Of a stretch of 64,000 nt of DNA, positions 1 to 9,471 are shown piece by piece; position 1 is the first letter of the stretch; each line of letters opens with the position of its first letter. Origin of the DNA: Aeromonas piscicola. GTDB taxonomy: Bacteria > Pseudomonadota > Gammaproteobacteria > Enterobacterales > Aeromonadaceae. The translations under genes and the position numbers were made by a program. The stretch spans positions 1 to 64,000 of the forward strand of contig NZ_CDBL01000018.1 of assembly GCF_000820005.1 (NCBI RefSeq), written 5' to 3'. The notes beneath the pieces were generated by a model. The model was not told the DNA's origin and did not search any database. It saw only the letters and a program-made list of their open reading frames with translations.

Positions 1-977
1 TGCGTGGTGAGCCTGGGGCCACCGCCGTTGCGTCTGCCCCCCCTCGCGTTGCGCCCACCCGGCCGGTGGCGGCCCCCGAGGCCAGCCTTATTGCGCCGCC
101 AGTTGCTGCACCAGCCTCTACCGGTTGGCAAGCTGCCACCGTGGCGCCGACCCAGAGTTCAGCTGTAGCGGGTTATGAGGAGCTGCCGCCGCTCGATGCC
201 TATGACGACAGTGGCAGCGATTACGAGGAGTACCTGAGCCAGGGTTTTAGCGATGCCGCTGCCAGTGCACCCATGCCACACCGGGCTCCGGCGGCCAGCG
301 CCGGGCCTGCCTATGGTCAGGCTGCCCCGGTTCAGGTTCCCGCCAGGGCTAGTTCCAATCCGGACGATCTGCCGCCCTGGGATCTGGACGGTACGCCGGC
401 CGCGAGGGCGCAGGTAGCGCCTGCCGTGTCAAGTGCCGCACCCGCGATGCCCCAGATTGCTGCTGCCAGCGAACCACAGCCGATGGCGGCCTCCGTGATG
501 GAGACCATCGACTGGGATGAGCTGGAGAGCGACAGCCAACCCGAGGAGGGGGAAGAGGTCGCCAGACTGATCCCGTCCTCCTTGCTGGCCAACTGCGGCG
601 ATCCCTGGGCTGAGTTGATTGCCCGCACCGGGATCGGCGGCCGGTTGCGTCAGCTGGCGATCAACTCTGTCATGAGCCAGCAGGGAAACACTGTACTGCT
701 GACCCTCAAGCCCGAGCAGCGCCACCTCATCAGCGATCGGGCCCGCGCCGATCTGGCCGAGATCATAAGCCCCGAGCTGGGCCAGGCTGTGCAGGTGGAG
801 GTGACCCTGGGTCTGGTGCCCGATAAGGAGACGCCACTGGAGATAGAACACCGCCTCTACCTGGGAGTGCGCGAGCAGGTGAGCCGGGATCTGGAGCAGG
901 ATCCCAACGTGCAGTTTTTAGTTCAGCGATTCGGCGCCGTGCTCCACCACGAGAGCATAGAGCCGCTAAGCAATTGA
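1..977 (+). CDS. dnaX: DNA polymerase III subunit gamma/tau, C-terminal part (5' end outside window)
   Basis: The reading frame is open from the left edge and stops at 977, so only the C-terminal part of tau is present. The first ~170 residues visible are Pro/Ala-rich with acidic patches, like the linker of tau. The last ~130 residues, from about DPWAELIARTGIGGRLRQLA to the end, resemble the tau domain that binds the polymerase alpha subunit. Tau holds the clamp loader, DnaB helicase and core polymerase together at the fork. The ATPase domain and the frameshift site that makes gamma in E. coli would lie upstream and cannot be checked. ybaB follows 126 bp later, the same order as in E. coli, which supports the call. 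Confidence 0.93.
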   Translation, partial: RGEPGATAVASAPPRVAPTRPVAAPEASLIAPPVAAPASTGWQAATVAPTQSSAVAGYEELPPLDAYDDSGSDYEEYLSQGFSDAAASAPMPHRAPAASAGPAYGQAAPVQVPARASSNPDDLPPWDLDGTPAARAQVAPAVSSAAPAMPQIAAASEPQPMAASVMETIDWDELESDSQPEEGEEVARLIPSSLLANCGDPWAELIARTGIGGRLRQLAINSVMSQQGNTVLLTLKPEQRHLISDRARADLAEIISPELGQAVQVEVTLGLVPDKETPLEIEHRLYLGVREQVSRDLEQDPNVQFLVQRFGAVLHHESIEPLSN

Positions 978-1103
978 ATTCGATGTTTAACACCTATGCC
1001 GGGCCCGGTGCCCGGTTGAAAAGGGGTTTGCCTGTCCCCATCTAGGACAGAACAAGCCCACAGCCCGGCGCTGGATGCCGGATTTCAAGACGAGAGACGA
1101 CAT

Positions 1104-1433
1104 ATGTTTGGTAAAGGTGGAATGGGGAACCTGATGAAGCAGGCCCAACAGATGCAAGAGCGCATGCAGAAGATGCAAGAGCAGCTTGCCCAGATGGAAG
1201 TGGTCGGCGAAGCCGGTGCTGGCATGGTCAAGGTCACCATGGCCGGTAGCCACAGCGTGCGTCGCATCGAGATCGACCCGAGCCTGATGGAAGATGACAA
1301 AGAGATGATCGAAGATTTGGTCGCTGCCGCCGTCAACGATGCCGTTCGTCGTGTGGAAGAGCAGAACAAGACCAAGATGGGCGAACTGACCGGCGGCATG
1401 CAACTGCCCCCGGGCATGAAGCTGCCCTTCTAA
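1104..1433 (+). CDS. ybaB: YbaB/EbfC family nucleoid-associated protein
   Basis: This 109-residue protein matches the family length and layout. A Met/Gln-rich N-terminal helix ([20 protein letters not shown]) is followed by the [11 protein letters not shown] strand region and the [10 protein letters not shown] segment typical of YbaB. The family forms dimeric tweezers that bind DNA with little sequence preference. The ATG at 1104 follows a GAGAG purine stretch. In E. coli and many relatives dnaX-ybaB is followed directly by recR. Here no recR follows: the gene ends in a 135-nt untranslated stretch, then a strong stem-loop with a T tract at 1569-1607. Confidence 0.95.
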   Translation: MFGKGGMGNLMKQAQQMQERMQKMQEQLAQMEVVGEAGAGMVKVTMAGSHSVRRIEIDPSLMEDDKEMIEDLVAAAVNDAVRRVEEQNKTKMGELTGGMQLPPGMKLPF

Positions 1434-1568
1434 GGATGTAAATCCAATGCTTCGACAGGGGCGCGGGCTAAAGACCAGATCGGTCTGATGCTTCCGCGAT
1501 GTGGCGCAGGGTGGGTGTTTCATACGTTCCCCATCTGGCATGGCAAACCCCATCAAGCATGACCAGAA

Positions 1569-1607
1569 CGCAGTTGATGCAGGCACTCTGTATCAGCTGC
1601 GTTTTTT
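1569..1607 (+). terminator. Strong intrinsic terminator downstream of ybaB
   Basis: A 14-bp stem (1569-1582 with 1588-1601, two G-U pairs), a 5-nt loop GCACT and six T residues. It lies 135 nt after the ybaB stop, so ybaB mRNA would carry a long 3' UTR, or an independent small RNA ends here. The 1434-1740 interval holds no convincing gene. Confidence 0.85.
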
Positions 1608-1668
1608 ATGGTGTGCGTGCCAATTCAGCCCCTGTTGCGGCAGGAGCCATGGCTGCTGTGCAAAAAGT

Positions 1669-1690
1669 GAAGGCGCCCTAGGGCGCCTTC
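1669..1690 (-). terminator. Palindromic terminator for the YjiH-family gene
   Basis: A 10-bp arm pair, GAAGGCGCCC/GGGCGCCTTC, around TA. On the minus strand it is followed by ACTTTTTG. It lies 50 nt past the stop of the leftward gene at 1741. Confidence 0.7.
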
Positions 1691-1740
1691 TTGGTTTGTG
1701 TACGTGTTTGCGCTTCCTCACTAGGGCGTTGCCCCTTCGC

Positions 1741-3063
1741 TTAACTCAGCCAGCCTGCCGCTATGGCCAGCTTGCCGCAGAGTGCAGCCAGCACTATGCC
1801 GAGCAGGGTGCGCAGGAACCAGATCACTACCAGCTGGCTCACGCTCACCGGGATCTTGGTGGCCAGGATGCAGGGAATGGAGGCGGAGAAAAAGAGGACC
1901 GAGCTGACCGAGACCACGGCGGTGACATAGCGCACCAGCAGATCCGCATCCTTGAGCAGGATGGCGGGCAGGAACATTTCCGCCAAGCCGGCCGAGAGCG
2001 ATCTGGCGGTCTCCAGTGGCTCGCCCAGATCAAGCAACCAGGTCAGGGGCCACAGCAGCCAGCCCAGCAGATCGAACAAGGGGGTGTGCTGTGCCAGCAA
2101 CAGGCCGAGCAGGCCGACCGACAATATGGTGGGCACCACGGCGGCCGCCATGCTGAGGCCATCTTTGAGGTTGTCCTGCAACTGGCGCAGCACTGGGTCC
2201 GCCTGACGGGATTGAGCCAGCCCGGATGCCAGTGCGGCTTGCCAGCGGCGCATGCCGGCTGGCAGTGGCTCATCGGTCTCCCCGTGATGGGCCATGTTGG
2301 AGATGGGGGGCACACGCGCCAGAATGGCGGTGATGACAAAGGTGATCACCAGGGTGGACCAGAAATAGAAGTTCCAGTGTTCCATCAGGTTGAGGGTCTT
2401 GGCCACAATGATCATGAAGGCGGCGGACACGGTGGAAAACCCGGTGGCTATGATGACGGCTTCCCGCACCGTGTATTTGCCCGCGAGGAAGACCCGGTTG
2501 GTGATGAGCAGCCCAACCGAATAGCTACCGACGAAGGAGGCCACCGCATCGATGGCGGAGTGTCCCGGTGTGCGCCATAGCGGGCGCATCACGGGCTGCA
2601 TCAGTACTCCGATCAGTTCCAGCAGACCGAAGCCGAGCAGGAAGGTGAGGGCCATGGCACCTATGGGGACGATGAGGCCGACTGACATGGCCAGCTTGTC
2701 GAACAGAAAGGGCAGGCGATCCGGCGTCATCAGCCAGGCCGGTCCCAGTTCAGCAACATACATCAATGCCAGCCCAAGACCGAGCAGCTTGAACAGGCTC
2801 AGGAGCCGGTCTATGGGGCGCGCGCGCCAGCGGCCATCCAACAGCGGAGTCACGGCCCCATAAGCGATCAGCAGCAGGATCAATCCCACCGCCAATGGCC
2901 GCTGTGCCATCAGCAAGCCAGCCAGATGATCCACCAGTATGGTGCTGTGTCCCGCCAGCTCGAACGGGATGAAAAAGATGGCGATGCCAAGCAGGCTGGT
3001 CAGTAACAGCTTGATGCCGGCACCTGATTTTGTGGGGGCTATGAGTACATTATCCTGTTCCAT
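1741..3063 (-). CDS. YjiH family protein, multi-pass membrane protein with nucleoside-recognition (GATE) type domains
   Basis: A very hydrophobic protein of 440 residues with about ten predicted membrane segments. It resembles the YjiH family, in which two GATE/nucleoside-recognition regions lie in one chain (E. coli has them as separate YjiH and YjiG). Segments such as SFVGSYSVGLLITNRVF and GFSTVSAAFMIIVAKTLN carry the conserved small-residue patches of the family. The transported substrate is not established for these proteins, so I assign none. I chose the ATG at 3063 (MEQDNV) because AAGGAG lies 10 nt upstream; a frame extension upstream lacks such a site. It converges on ybaB and sits where recR is found in many relatives. 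Confidence 0.8.
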   Translation of the reverse strand: MEQDNVLIAPTKSGAGIKLLLTSLLGIAIFFIPFELAGHSTILVDHLAGLLMAQRPLAVGLILLLIAYGAVTPLLDGRWRARPIDRLLSLFKLLGLGLALMYVAELGPAWLMTPDRLPFLFDKLAMSVGLIVPIGAMALTFLLGFGLLELIGVLMQPVMRPLWRTPGHSAIDAVASFVGSYSVGLLITNRVFLAGKYTVREAVIIATGFSTVSAAFMIIVAKTLNLMEHWNFYFWSTLVITFVITAILARVPPISNMAHHGETDEPLPAGMRRWQAALASGLAQSRQADPVLRQLQDNLKDGLSMAAAVVPTILSVGLLGLLLAQHTPLFDLLGWLLWPLTWLLDLGEPLETARSLSAGLAEMFLPAILLKDADLLVRYVTAVVSVSSVLFFSASIPCILATKIPVSVSQLVVIWFLRTLLGIVLAALCGKLAIAAGWLS

Positions 3064-3651
3064 ATCGTCATTTCTCCTTGTGGTATGACACCAGCCCGAC
3101 ATCTGACTGGGCTATTTGTATATACATTGCTGTTGTCAGCTCACAAATTAAACACAAAATTAACCAATATGAAACATTGGTGCCTTGAGTCTGACATGAG
3201 AGGGCGAGCAGATGGCAACGTCGATGGCGAGCTGGGCGCATGGGAGGCAAAGGGCGTGGCATGGGTAGATGGGCACGGTTAGACAAGATGTGGCGCTATC
3301 GTGCGGGCATCACCAGACCAAGAATAACTAGGCCAGGAGAAGCAGGATGCGGGACTTTTATTGGAATCGGGCCAGTCGTCGGGGCCGAAGGGGGAAAAAT
3401 GCGAGGTTTGTCGTGGGATACGGATCTCGCCATGGCGGGAACCCTGATGGCGATAAAAAGACCCATAGCGACAAAAATCATATAAAACATTAACTTGGAT
3501 TTCAGATTTTCGCTTTCGCTCATCCTTATGTACTTTCATCATTACTATTTATGGATCAGTTATAAAACCTTTGTTCATTTGACTACTTTTCGGGTTTCTC
3601 ATTGCAGAGTAAGATGCCACTTCAATAAAAATAAGAATTAGGAGTTCGGGT
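3064..3651. other. Intergenic stretch with AT-rich parts, no firm gene
   Basis: 588 bp between the divergent YjiH-family gene and the LuxR-type regulator. It should hold both promoters. A minus-strand frame at 3296-3523 (75 codons) would encode a peptide with one hydrophobic segment (LMFYMIFVAMGLFIAIRVPA), but its only Shine-Dalgarno-like bases touch the start codon, so I do not call it a gene. Confidence 0.5.
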
Positions 3652-4722
3652 GTGAAGGTATTAACAAAAGAAAGGGTATCGCCCTATATAAGCCAGTTAT
3701 ATGAGTGCGGTATTAATGATTCTGACATTAAGTTGGTGGTGGATCAGTTCCGCTCCGATGTGTCGGGGAGTTCCTCGTTGTTCCTGTTGCGGGATGATGA
3801 CAAGAGCGACGGGATAAAACTTTTCTCCAGCGGGCTGACTGAGGCCCAGCAGCAGTTCTATGTGCAGCATCATCGCCAGGATGTGTGGTTCAATCACTAT
3901 CTGGACAAGGGCTGCCAGGGCATAGTCAATGCCACGACACTGTCCAATTCGACCGGGCTGCTGGCCAGTTTCGGTGCCCAGTTTGCGGCCGGGGGCGTCT
4001 GCCGGGTGAAGGGGCGGGGCCTTAGCAGCCTGTGCAGCTATCGCGGTGCCAGTCAAGATGACTTCAGCGCTCAGGATATCTCCTCGTTGGCAGAAGTTTA
4101 TTCTGGTCTTGCGGCCTGGAGCCACCATTATTGGAACTTGCTGGCCCTGGAAACACAGAACTATCAGCTGCAGCAACTGGTTAAAAACCATAATAAGCCC
4201 AGTGCCATCGTCGATGACAAAGGCCATATCCATTATTCCAATGTGGCCTTCAATCGTATCTCCGACGAGAATGTGGAACTGCGGGCGATCAATGGTATTT
4301 TCTCGCTGCAAAATAAGGAGCAACAACGCCAGTTCAAGGAGATCCTGAATGGCTTTGCCTACTTGTTGCCGGGGGCGAGTGCTTATATGTCGATTCCCCG
4401 TCAGGCCAATTTAAGGCCATTGCTGATCCAGTGTACCCTGATGAGCGGTCTCAGCCGGTTCGAGCGCTATGTGGAGCTGGTGCTGCGGGATCCCGAGCAC
4501 TCCTTCAATCCCGACATAGAAGCGCTGGCCAGCCTCTATCCGCTCACCATAGGCGAGAAGGAGCTGCTGGTGCTGATGAGCAAGGGTTACAGCAGCAACG
4601 ACATCGCCGAGCTGCGCGGTGTCAAGGTGGAAACCGTCCGCTCGACCCTCAAGGGGGTCTTCAAGAAGACCGACTGCCATAGTCAGAACGAGCTGCTGCT
4701 GTTGCTGCAATCCATCTCCTGA
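3652..4722 (+). CDS. LuxR-family (GerE-type HTH) transcriptional regulator with PAS-like middle region
   Basis: 356 residues. The last ~65 form a clear LuxR/GerE helix-turn-helix: LYPLTIGEKELLVLMSKGYS, then SNDIAELRGVKVETVRSTLK and a terminal helix. Residues ~180-205 (SAIVDDKGHIHYSNVAFNRI) look like the start of a PAS fold. The first ~150 residues resemble no sensor domain I can name; there is no acyl-homoserine-lactone-binding signature. The GTG start at 3652 is supported by AGGAG at 3640-3644, 7 nt upstream. The upstream DNA is AT-rich compared with the gene body. No target gene or partner lies next to it: the next gene encodes a CBS-pair protein. The ligand and regulon cannot be told from the sequence. 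Confidence 0.85.
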   Translation: MKVLTKERVSPYISQLYECGINDSDIKLVVDQFRSDVSGSSSLFLLRDDDKSDGIKLFSSGLTEAQQQFYVQHHRQDVWFNHYLDKGCQGIVNATTLSNSTGLLASFGAQFAAGGVCRVKGRGLSSLCSYRGASQDDFSAQDISSLAEVYSGLAAWSHHYWNLLALETQNYQLQQLVKNHNKPSAIVDDKGHIHYSNVAFNRISDENVELRAINGIFSLQNKEQQRQFKEILNGFAYLLPGASAYMSIPRQANLRPLLIQCTLMSGLSRFERYVELVLRDPEHSFNPDIEALASLYPLTIGEKELLVLMSKGYSSNDIAELRGVKVETVRSTLKGVFKKTDCHSQNELLLLLQSIS

Positions 4723-4807
4723 TCCGGTGCGAGCTATGCTTGGAGTGAGCCGGACATAGTGCCCGGCTTGCGCCTCCCGCCCGGGAGGCCGGTTGGGGGA
4801 ACGCACA

Positions 4808-5230
4808 ATGGAATCACTCAAGGCAAAGGATTACATGCAGACCCGGCCCATCACGTTCAGCGCTGACATGATGGTGCAGTCTGCGGTCGAAAAGTTTCTC
4901 AACAGCCACCAACTGGGTGGCCCCGTGGTGGATGCACTGGGTCATCTGATCGGCTGGGTTTCCGAACAGGACTGCATCTCCGTCATGCTCAAGGAGGCCT
5001 ATCACTGCGAGCAGGTGGCCCAGGTCAAGGATGTGATGCGCAAGGAGGTGCTGGCGGTCGGACCCGACACCAGCATTCTGGAGCTGGCCGAGATGATGAT
5101 GGGGCAAAAGCCCAAGATCTATCCTGTGGTGGAGGAGGGACACCTGCTCGGGGTGATCAGCCGTCACGATGTGATGCTGGCGATCCAAGCCCAGCTGGGC
5201 ACCTGTTTCGTACACAAGGCCCGGGCCTGA
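4808..5230 (+). CDS. CBS domain-pair protein
   Basis: 140 residues consisting almost wholly of two CBS motifs. The first runs from about MQTRPITFSADMMVQSAVEK to DCISVMLKEAY, the second from VKDVMRKEVLAVGPDTSILE to VISRHDVMLAI. Stand-alone CBS pairs commonly bind adenine nucleotides and act as regulatory modules; the partner is unknown here. I chose the ATG at 4808, which has a GGGGGA purine run about 8 nt upstream, rather than a TTG 15 nt earlier that overlaps that run. A terminator follows, so it is probably a single transcription unit separate from hrpA. Confidence 0.85.
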   Translation: MESLKAKDYMQTRPITFSADMMVQSAVEKFLNSHQLGGPVVDALGHLIGWVSEQDCISVMLKEAYHCEQVAQVKDVMRKEVLAVGPDTSILELAEMMMGQKPKIYPVVEEGHLLGVISRHDVMLAIQAQLGTCFVHKARA

Positions 5231-5256
5231 TCGGATTGAGCGCCATGCGTCATCGG

Positions 5257-5284
5257 GAGCAGGCCGGGTGCCTGCTCTTTTTAT
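5257..5284 (+). terminator. Intrinsic terminator after the CBS-pair gene
   Basis: Stem GAGCAGGC/GCCTGCTC (8 bp), 5-nt loop, then TTTTTATT. Confidence 0.85.
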
Positions 5285-5445
5285 TCAGACGCGCCATTCA
5301 GAGACTTCTGCCCAGACGCCCGTTATTCCGGTTTTCATCGCCACCCCAATCGCTTTAAGGCTTGCACCTCTCTTCCTCGCTCTTTAGGATCTCCCGAAGC
5401 TTGTCGATATGGCCCCTCTGGGCACTCATTTAAGGAATTCGTACC

Positions 5446-8400
5446 TTGTCTCTCTCTATCGAGGCGCTGCGCCGCCGTCTTTCTGCTTGCATGAATCTTG
5501 ATGCCCGTCGCCTTTCCAGTCGTCTGCACGGGGTCAAGAAGCTGCCTGAGGGCAAGCTGGTGGCCGTGCTTGAGACCCTGGCCGCGGATCTGGATGTCGC
5601 CCTGGCTCGCTACCAGTCCCGTCTGGCGGGTGTACCCAAGGTGACCTACCCGGCCAACCTGCCGGTCAGCCAGAAGCAGGCGGAGATCGCCAAGGCGATC
5701 AGCGAACATCAGGTGGTGATCATCGCCGGCGAAACCGGCTCGGGCAAGACCACCCAGATCCCCAAGATTTGTCTCTCGCTCGGGCGCGGGGTGAAAGGCT
5801 ATATAGGCCACACCCAGCCGCGGCGCCTCGCGGCCCGCACAGTAGCGGCACGCATCGCCGAAGAGATGCAATCCGAACTGGGCAACTACGTGGGCTACAA
5901 GGTGCGCTTTACCGATCAGGTGAGCGAGCAGACCCACATCAAGCTGATGACAGACGGTATCCTGCTGGCAGAAATCCAGAACGACCGCATGCTCACCCAG
6001 TACGACACCATCATCATCGATGAGGCCCACGAGCGCAGCCTCAACATCGACTTCATCCTGGGCTATCTCAAGCAGCTGCTGCCACGGCGCCCGGATCTCA
6101 AGGTGATCATCACCTCGGCCACCATAGATCCCCAGCGTTTCTCCCGCCATTTCAACAAGGCGCCGGTGATCGAGGTCTCCGGTCGCACCTATCCTGTGGA
6201 TGTGCGCTATCGCCCGCTTGTCAGCGACAAGAGTGAGGGGCTGGAGGAGCGCGACGAGCTGCAGGGGATCTTCGATGCGGTGGAGGAGCTGGCCCGCGAA
6301 GGGCTGGGGGACATCCTCATCTTCATGAACGGCGAGCGAGAAATTCGCGATACCACCGAGGCTCTGCGCAAGCTCAACCTGCGCGATACCGAGGTGCTGC
6401 CGCTCTATGCCCGCCTCTCCAACGCCGAGCAGAACAAGGTGTTCCAGCAACACGCCGGCCGGCGCATAGTGCTGGCCACCAACGTGGCGGAAACCTCGTT
6501 GACGGTGCCGGGCATCCGCTATGTGATAGACCCGGGTACCGCCCGCATCAGCCGCTACTCCTGGCGTACCAAGGTGCAGCGCCTGCCCATCGAGCCCGTC
6601 TCCCAGGCCAGTGCCAACCAGCGCAAGGGGCGTTGCGGCCGGGTCGCGGACGGTATCTGTATCCGTCTCTACTCGGAAGAGGATTTCAACAACCGTCCCG
6701 CCTTTACCGATCCGGAGATCCTGCGCACCAACCTGGCATCCGTCATCTTGCAGATGCTGGCGCTGGGGCTTGGCAACATGGAGGCCTTCCCCTTCGTCGA
6801 GCCGCCAGAATCACGCCACATCAAGGATGGCCTGAGCCTGCTCAAGGAGCTGGAGGCGGTACGCGAACTGCCTGCCCGTTACGCCGCTGCCCAGCAAGCC
6901 GGCCAGGAGCAGGATCTCGAACCCAAGTTGCAGCTGACCGACATAGGTCGCCAGCTGTCGCGCATTCCCCTTGATCCACGTCTGGCAAAGATGGTGATCA
7001 CGGCGGCGCAAACCGGCTGCCTGAGCGAAGTCATGGTGATCACCGCTGGCCTCAGTATCCAGGATCCCCGCGAGCGGCCCATGGAGAAGAAGCAGGCCGC
7101 CGACGAGCAGCACAGACGTTTTGAAGACAAGGACTCTGACTTCCTCGCCTTCGTCAATCTGTGGAACTACCTGAAAGAGCAGCAGGATGCGCTCGGCAGC
7201 AACCCGTTCCGCCGCATGTGCCAGAAGGAGTTTCTCTCCTACCTGCGGGTGCGCGAGTGGCAGGATATCCACTTCCAGCTGCGCCAGACGGTGAAGGAGC
7301 TTGGCTTCAAGACCAACCATGAGCCGGCGGATTTCAAGACGGTACACTGCGCCCTGCTGACCGGCCTCTTGAGCCATATCGGCAACAAGGATCTGGAAAA
7401 GCCCGAGTTCCTTGGTGCTCGCAATGGCCGTTTCCACCTGTTCCCGGCCTCGGGCCTGTTCAAGAAGCCGCCCAAGTGGGTGATGGCCGCCGAACTGGTG
7501 GAGACCTCGCGTCTCTATGCGCGGGTCAATGCCAAGATTGAGCCGGAATGGGTGGAGCCGCTGGCGGCGCACCTCATTAAACTGCACCACAGCGACCCGC
7601 ACTGGTCGAAGAAAAATGGTGCCGTCATGGCCAAGGAGAAGGTGACCCTCTACGGCCTGACCCTGGTCAACGAGCGCACCATCAACTTCAGCCGCCTCGA
7701 TCCGGCGCTGTGTCGTGAGCTGTTTATTCGCCGCGCCCTGGTGGAGGGGGATTTCGAGACCCGTCACCGCTTCTTTGGCGAGAACCGCAAGCTGCTCGCC
7801 GAGGTGGAAGCGCTGGAGCACAAATCCCGCCGCCGCGACATTCTGGTGGATGACGAGGACTTGTTCCGCTTCTACGACGCCCGTTTGCCGGAGGAGATCA
7901 TCTCCGCCCGCCACTTCGACAAGTGGTGGAAGGAGGCGCAAAAGCAGGATCCCGAACAGCTCAACTTCGAGAAAGAGATGCTGATGAAGGGGGATGCGGC
8001 CCACATCAGCGATCTCGACTACCCCAACTTCTGGCAGCAGGGGCGCCTCAAGCTCAAGTTGAGCTACCAATTCGAACCGGGGGAGGCGGCGGACGGCGTC
8101 ACCCTGCATATTCCGTTGCCGCTGCTCAACCAGGTGGAGGTGAAGGGGTTCGAGTGGTTGATCCCCGGCTTGCGTCATGAACTGCTGGTGGCCCTCATCA
8201 AGTCGATGCCAAAGCCGATGCGCAAGAACTTCGTACCGGCCCCCAACTACGCAGATGCGCTGCTCGCCAGTCTCAACCCCGAGCAGGGGCCGCTGCTGGA
8301 CGAGATGGAGCGCCAGCTGCGCCGTATGACTGGCGTCACTGTGCCCCGCGAGTCCTGGGATTGGGCATCTGTGCCCGATCACCTGAAACTCACCTTCCGG

Positions 8401-9375
8401 GTGGTGGACGACAAGCAGAAGAAAGTGGCGGAAGGGAAAGACCTGGAAGCGCTGAAGGAATCCCTGCGCGGCAAGGTGCAGGAGACGCTGTCGCAAGTGG
8501 CGGACGACGATATCGAGCAGTCCGGCCTCACCCTGTGGAGCTTTGGCGAGCTGCCTCAGGAGTACAGCCAGAAGCGCGGTGGCTTCGAGGTGAAAGCTTA
8601 TCCGGCGCTGGTGGATGAGAAGGACTCTGTCTCCATCCAGCTGGTGGAGAGCCCGGTGGCCCAGCAGCAGCTGATGTGGGCGGGCCAGCGCCGGCTGGTG
8701 CTGCTCAACGTGCCATCCCCCATCAAGTACCTGCAGGAGAAGCTGCCGAACAAGGCGAAGCTGGGTCTTTACTTCAACCCGTTTGGCAAGGTGGCGGAGC
8801 TTATCGATGACTGCATCGCCTGCGGCTGCGACAAGCTTATCGAGCGCCACGGCGGCCTGGCCTGGGACGAGGCGGGGTTCGAGGCGCTCAAGGAGTTCGT
8901 GCGCGCCGAGCTCAACGATGCGGTGGTGGAGGTGGCCAGCCAGGTGGAAGCCGTGCTGACCCTGTCTCACGAGATCAAGAAGCAGCTCAAGGGCAAGATG
9001 CAGCTCGATACCGCCTTTGCCATGTCGGATATCCAGTTGCAGCTGGGCAACCTCATTCACAAGGGCTTCGTCACCGAGACCGGTTGGCAGCGGCTGCCGG
9101 ACTTGCTGCGCTACCTGCGCGCCATCGAGCGCAGGATGGAGAAGCTGGCCATCGATCCCAACCGGGATCGGGTCTACATGCTCAAGGTGCAGAGCGTGGA
9201 GTCCGATTACAAGGCGCTGCTGGCCAAGATCCCCAAATCCCAGCTGATCCCTGCCGAGGTGGCCAATATCCGCTGGATGATCGAGGAGCTGAGGGTCTCC
9301 TTCTTCGCCCAGAATCTGGGGACCCCCTATCCGGTGTCAGATAAACGGGTGCTTAACGCCATCGCCCAGTGCTAA
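5446..9375 (+). CDS. hrpA: ATP-dependent RNA helicase HrpA
   Basis: 1309 residues, close to E. coli HrpA (1300). Motifs appear in order: Walker A GETGSGKT at ~95-102, the DEAH box at ~192-195, SAT near 224, and motif VI NQRKGRCGR at ~390-398. Then come the ratchet/OB-type regions and a long C-terminal DUF3418-like part (RRMTGV, FRVVDDK, GLYFNPFGKV). DEAH-box HrpA proteins act on structured RNA and have been linked to mRNA processing and rescue of stalled ribosomes. The start is a TTG at 5446, preceded by AAGGA about 10 nt upstream, with an N-terminus that aligns with E. coli (RLHGVKKLPEG against RRLHGVKKVKN). I see no intrinsic terminator between it and the next gene. Confidence 0.97.
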   Translation: MSLSIEALRRRLSACMNLDARRLSSRLHGVKKLPEGKLVAVLETLAADLDVALARYQSRLAGVPKVTYPANLPVSQKQAEIAKAISEHQVVIIAGETGSGKTTQIPKICLSLGRGVKGYIGHTQPRRLAARTVAARIAEEMQSELGNYVGYKVRFTDQVSEQTHIKLMTDGILLAEIQNDRMLTQYDTIIIDEAHERSLNIDFILGYLKQLLPRRPDLKVIITSATIDPQRFSRHFNKAPVIEVSGRTYPVDVRYRPLVSDKSEGLEERDELQGIFDAVEELAREGLGDILIFMNGEREIRDTTEALRKLNLRDTEVLPLYARLSNAEQNKVFQQHAGRRIVLATNVAETSLTVPGIRYVIDPGTARISRYSWRTKVQRLPIEPVSQASANQRKGRCGRVADGICIRLYSEEDFNNRPAFTDPEILRTNLASVILQMLALGLGNMEAFPFVEPPESRHIKDGLSLLKELEAVRELPARYAAAQQAGQEQDLEPKLQLTDIGRQLSRIPLDPRLAKMVITAAQTGCLSEVMVITAGLSIQDPRERPMEKKQAADEQHRRFEDKDSDFLAFVNLWNYLKEQQDALGSNPFRRMCQKEFLSYLRVREWQDIHFQLRQTVKELGFKTNHEPADFKTVHCALLTGLLSHIGNKDLEKPEFLGARNGRFHLFPASGLFKKPPKWVMAAELVETSRLYARVNAKIEPEWVEPLAAHLIKLHHSDPHWSKKNGAVMAKEKVTLYGLTLVNERTINFSRLDPALCRELFIRRALVEGDFETRHRFFGENRKLLAEVEALEHKSRRRDILVDDEDLFRFYDARLPEEIISARHFDKWWKEAQKQDPEQLNFEKEMLMKGDAAHISDLDYPNFWQQGRLKLKLSYQFEPGEAADGVTLHIPLPLLNQVEVKGFEWLIPGLRHELLVALIKSMPKPMRKNFVPAPNYADALLASLNPEQGPLLDEMERQLRRMTGVTVPRESWDWASVPDHLKLTFRVVDDKQKKVAEGKDLEALKESLRGKVQETLSQVADDDIEQSGLTLWSFGELPQEYSQKRGGFEVKAYPALVDEKDSVSIQLVESPVAQQQLMWAGQRRLVLLNVPSPIKYLQEKLPNKAKLGLYFNPFGKVAELIDDCIACGCDKLIERHGGLAWDEAGFEALKEFVRAELNDAVVEVASQVEAVLTLSHEIKKQLKGKMQLDTAFAMSDIQLQLGNLIHKGFVTETGWQRLPDLLRYLRAIERRMEKLAIDPNRDRVYMLKVQSVESDYKALLAKIPKSQLIPAEVANIRWMIEELRVSFFAQNLGTPYPVSDKRVLNAIAQC

Positions 9376-9471
9376 GCTGCTATCTGTCTGTTTTAACTGC
9401 ATGATATAGCTTTATGAGGAGGCGCTGCCAGTCAGGTGGCCCCCTTCAAACCACAATTCAGGGAGGCAAGG

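Noticed and set aside
1501..2580. Long plus-strand frame opposite the YjiH-family gene
   Set aside because: It is the antisense shadow of a membrane-protein gene; the residues are Gln/Gly/His-rich with no ribosome-binding site.
3296..3523. 75-codon minus-strand frame with one hydrophobic segment
   Set aside because: The ribosome-binding bases abut the start codon, and the C-terminal part is Pro-rich and unlike a stable protein. Mentioned only as a possibility.
6811..9060. 749-codon frame antisense to hrpA
   Set aside because: It arises from the GC-rich codon pattern of hrpA; composition is His/Leu/Gln-rich and no family is recognisable.
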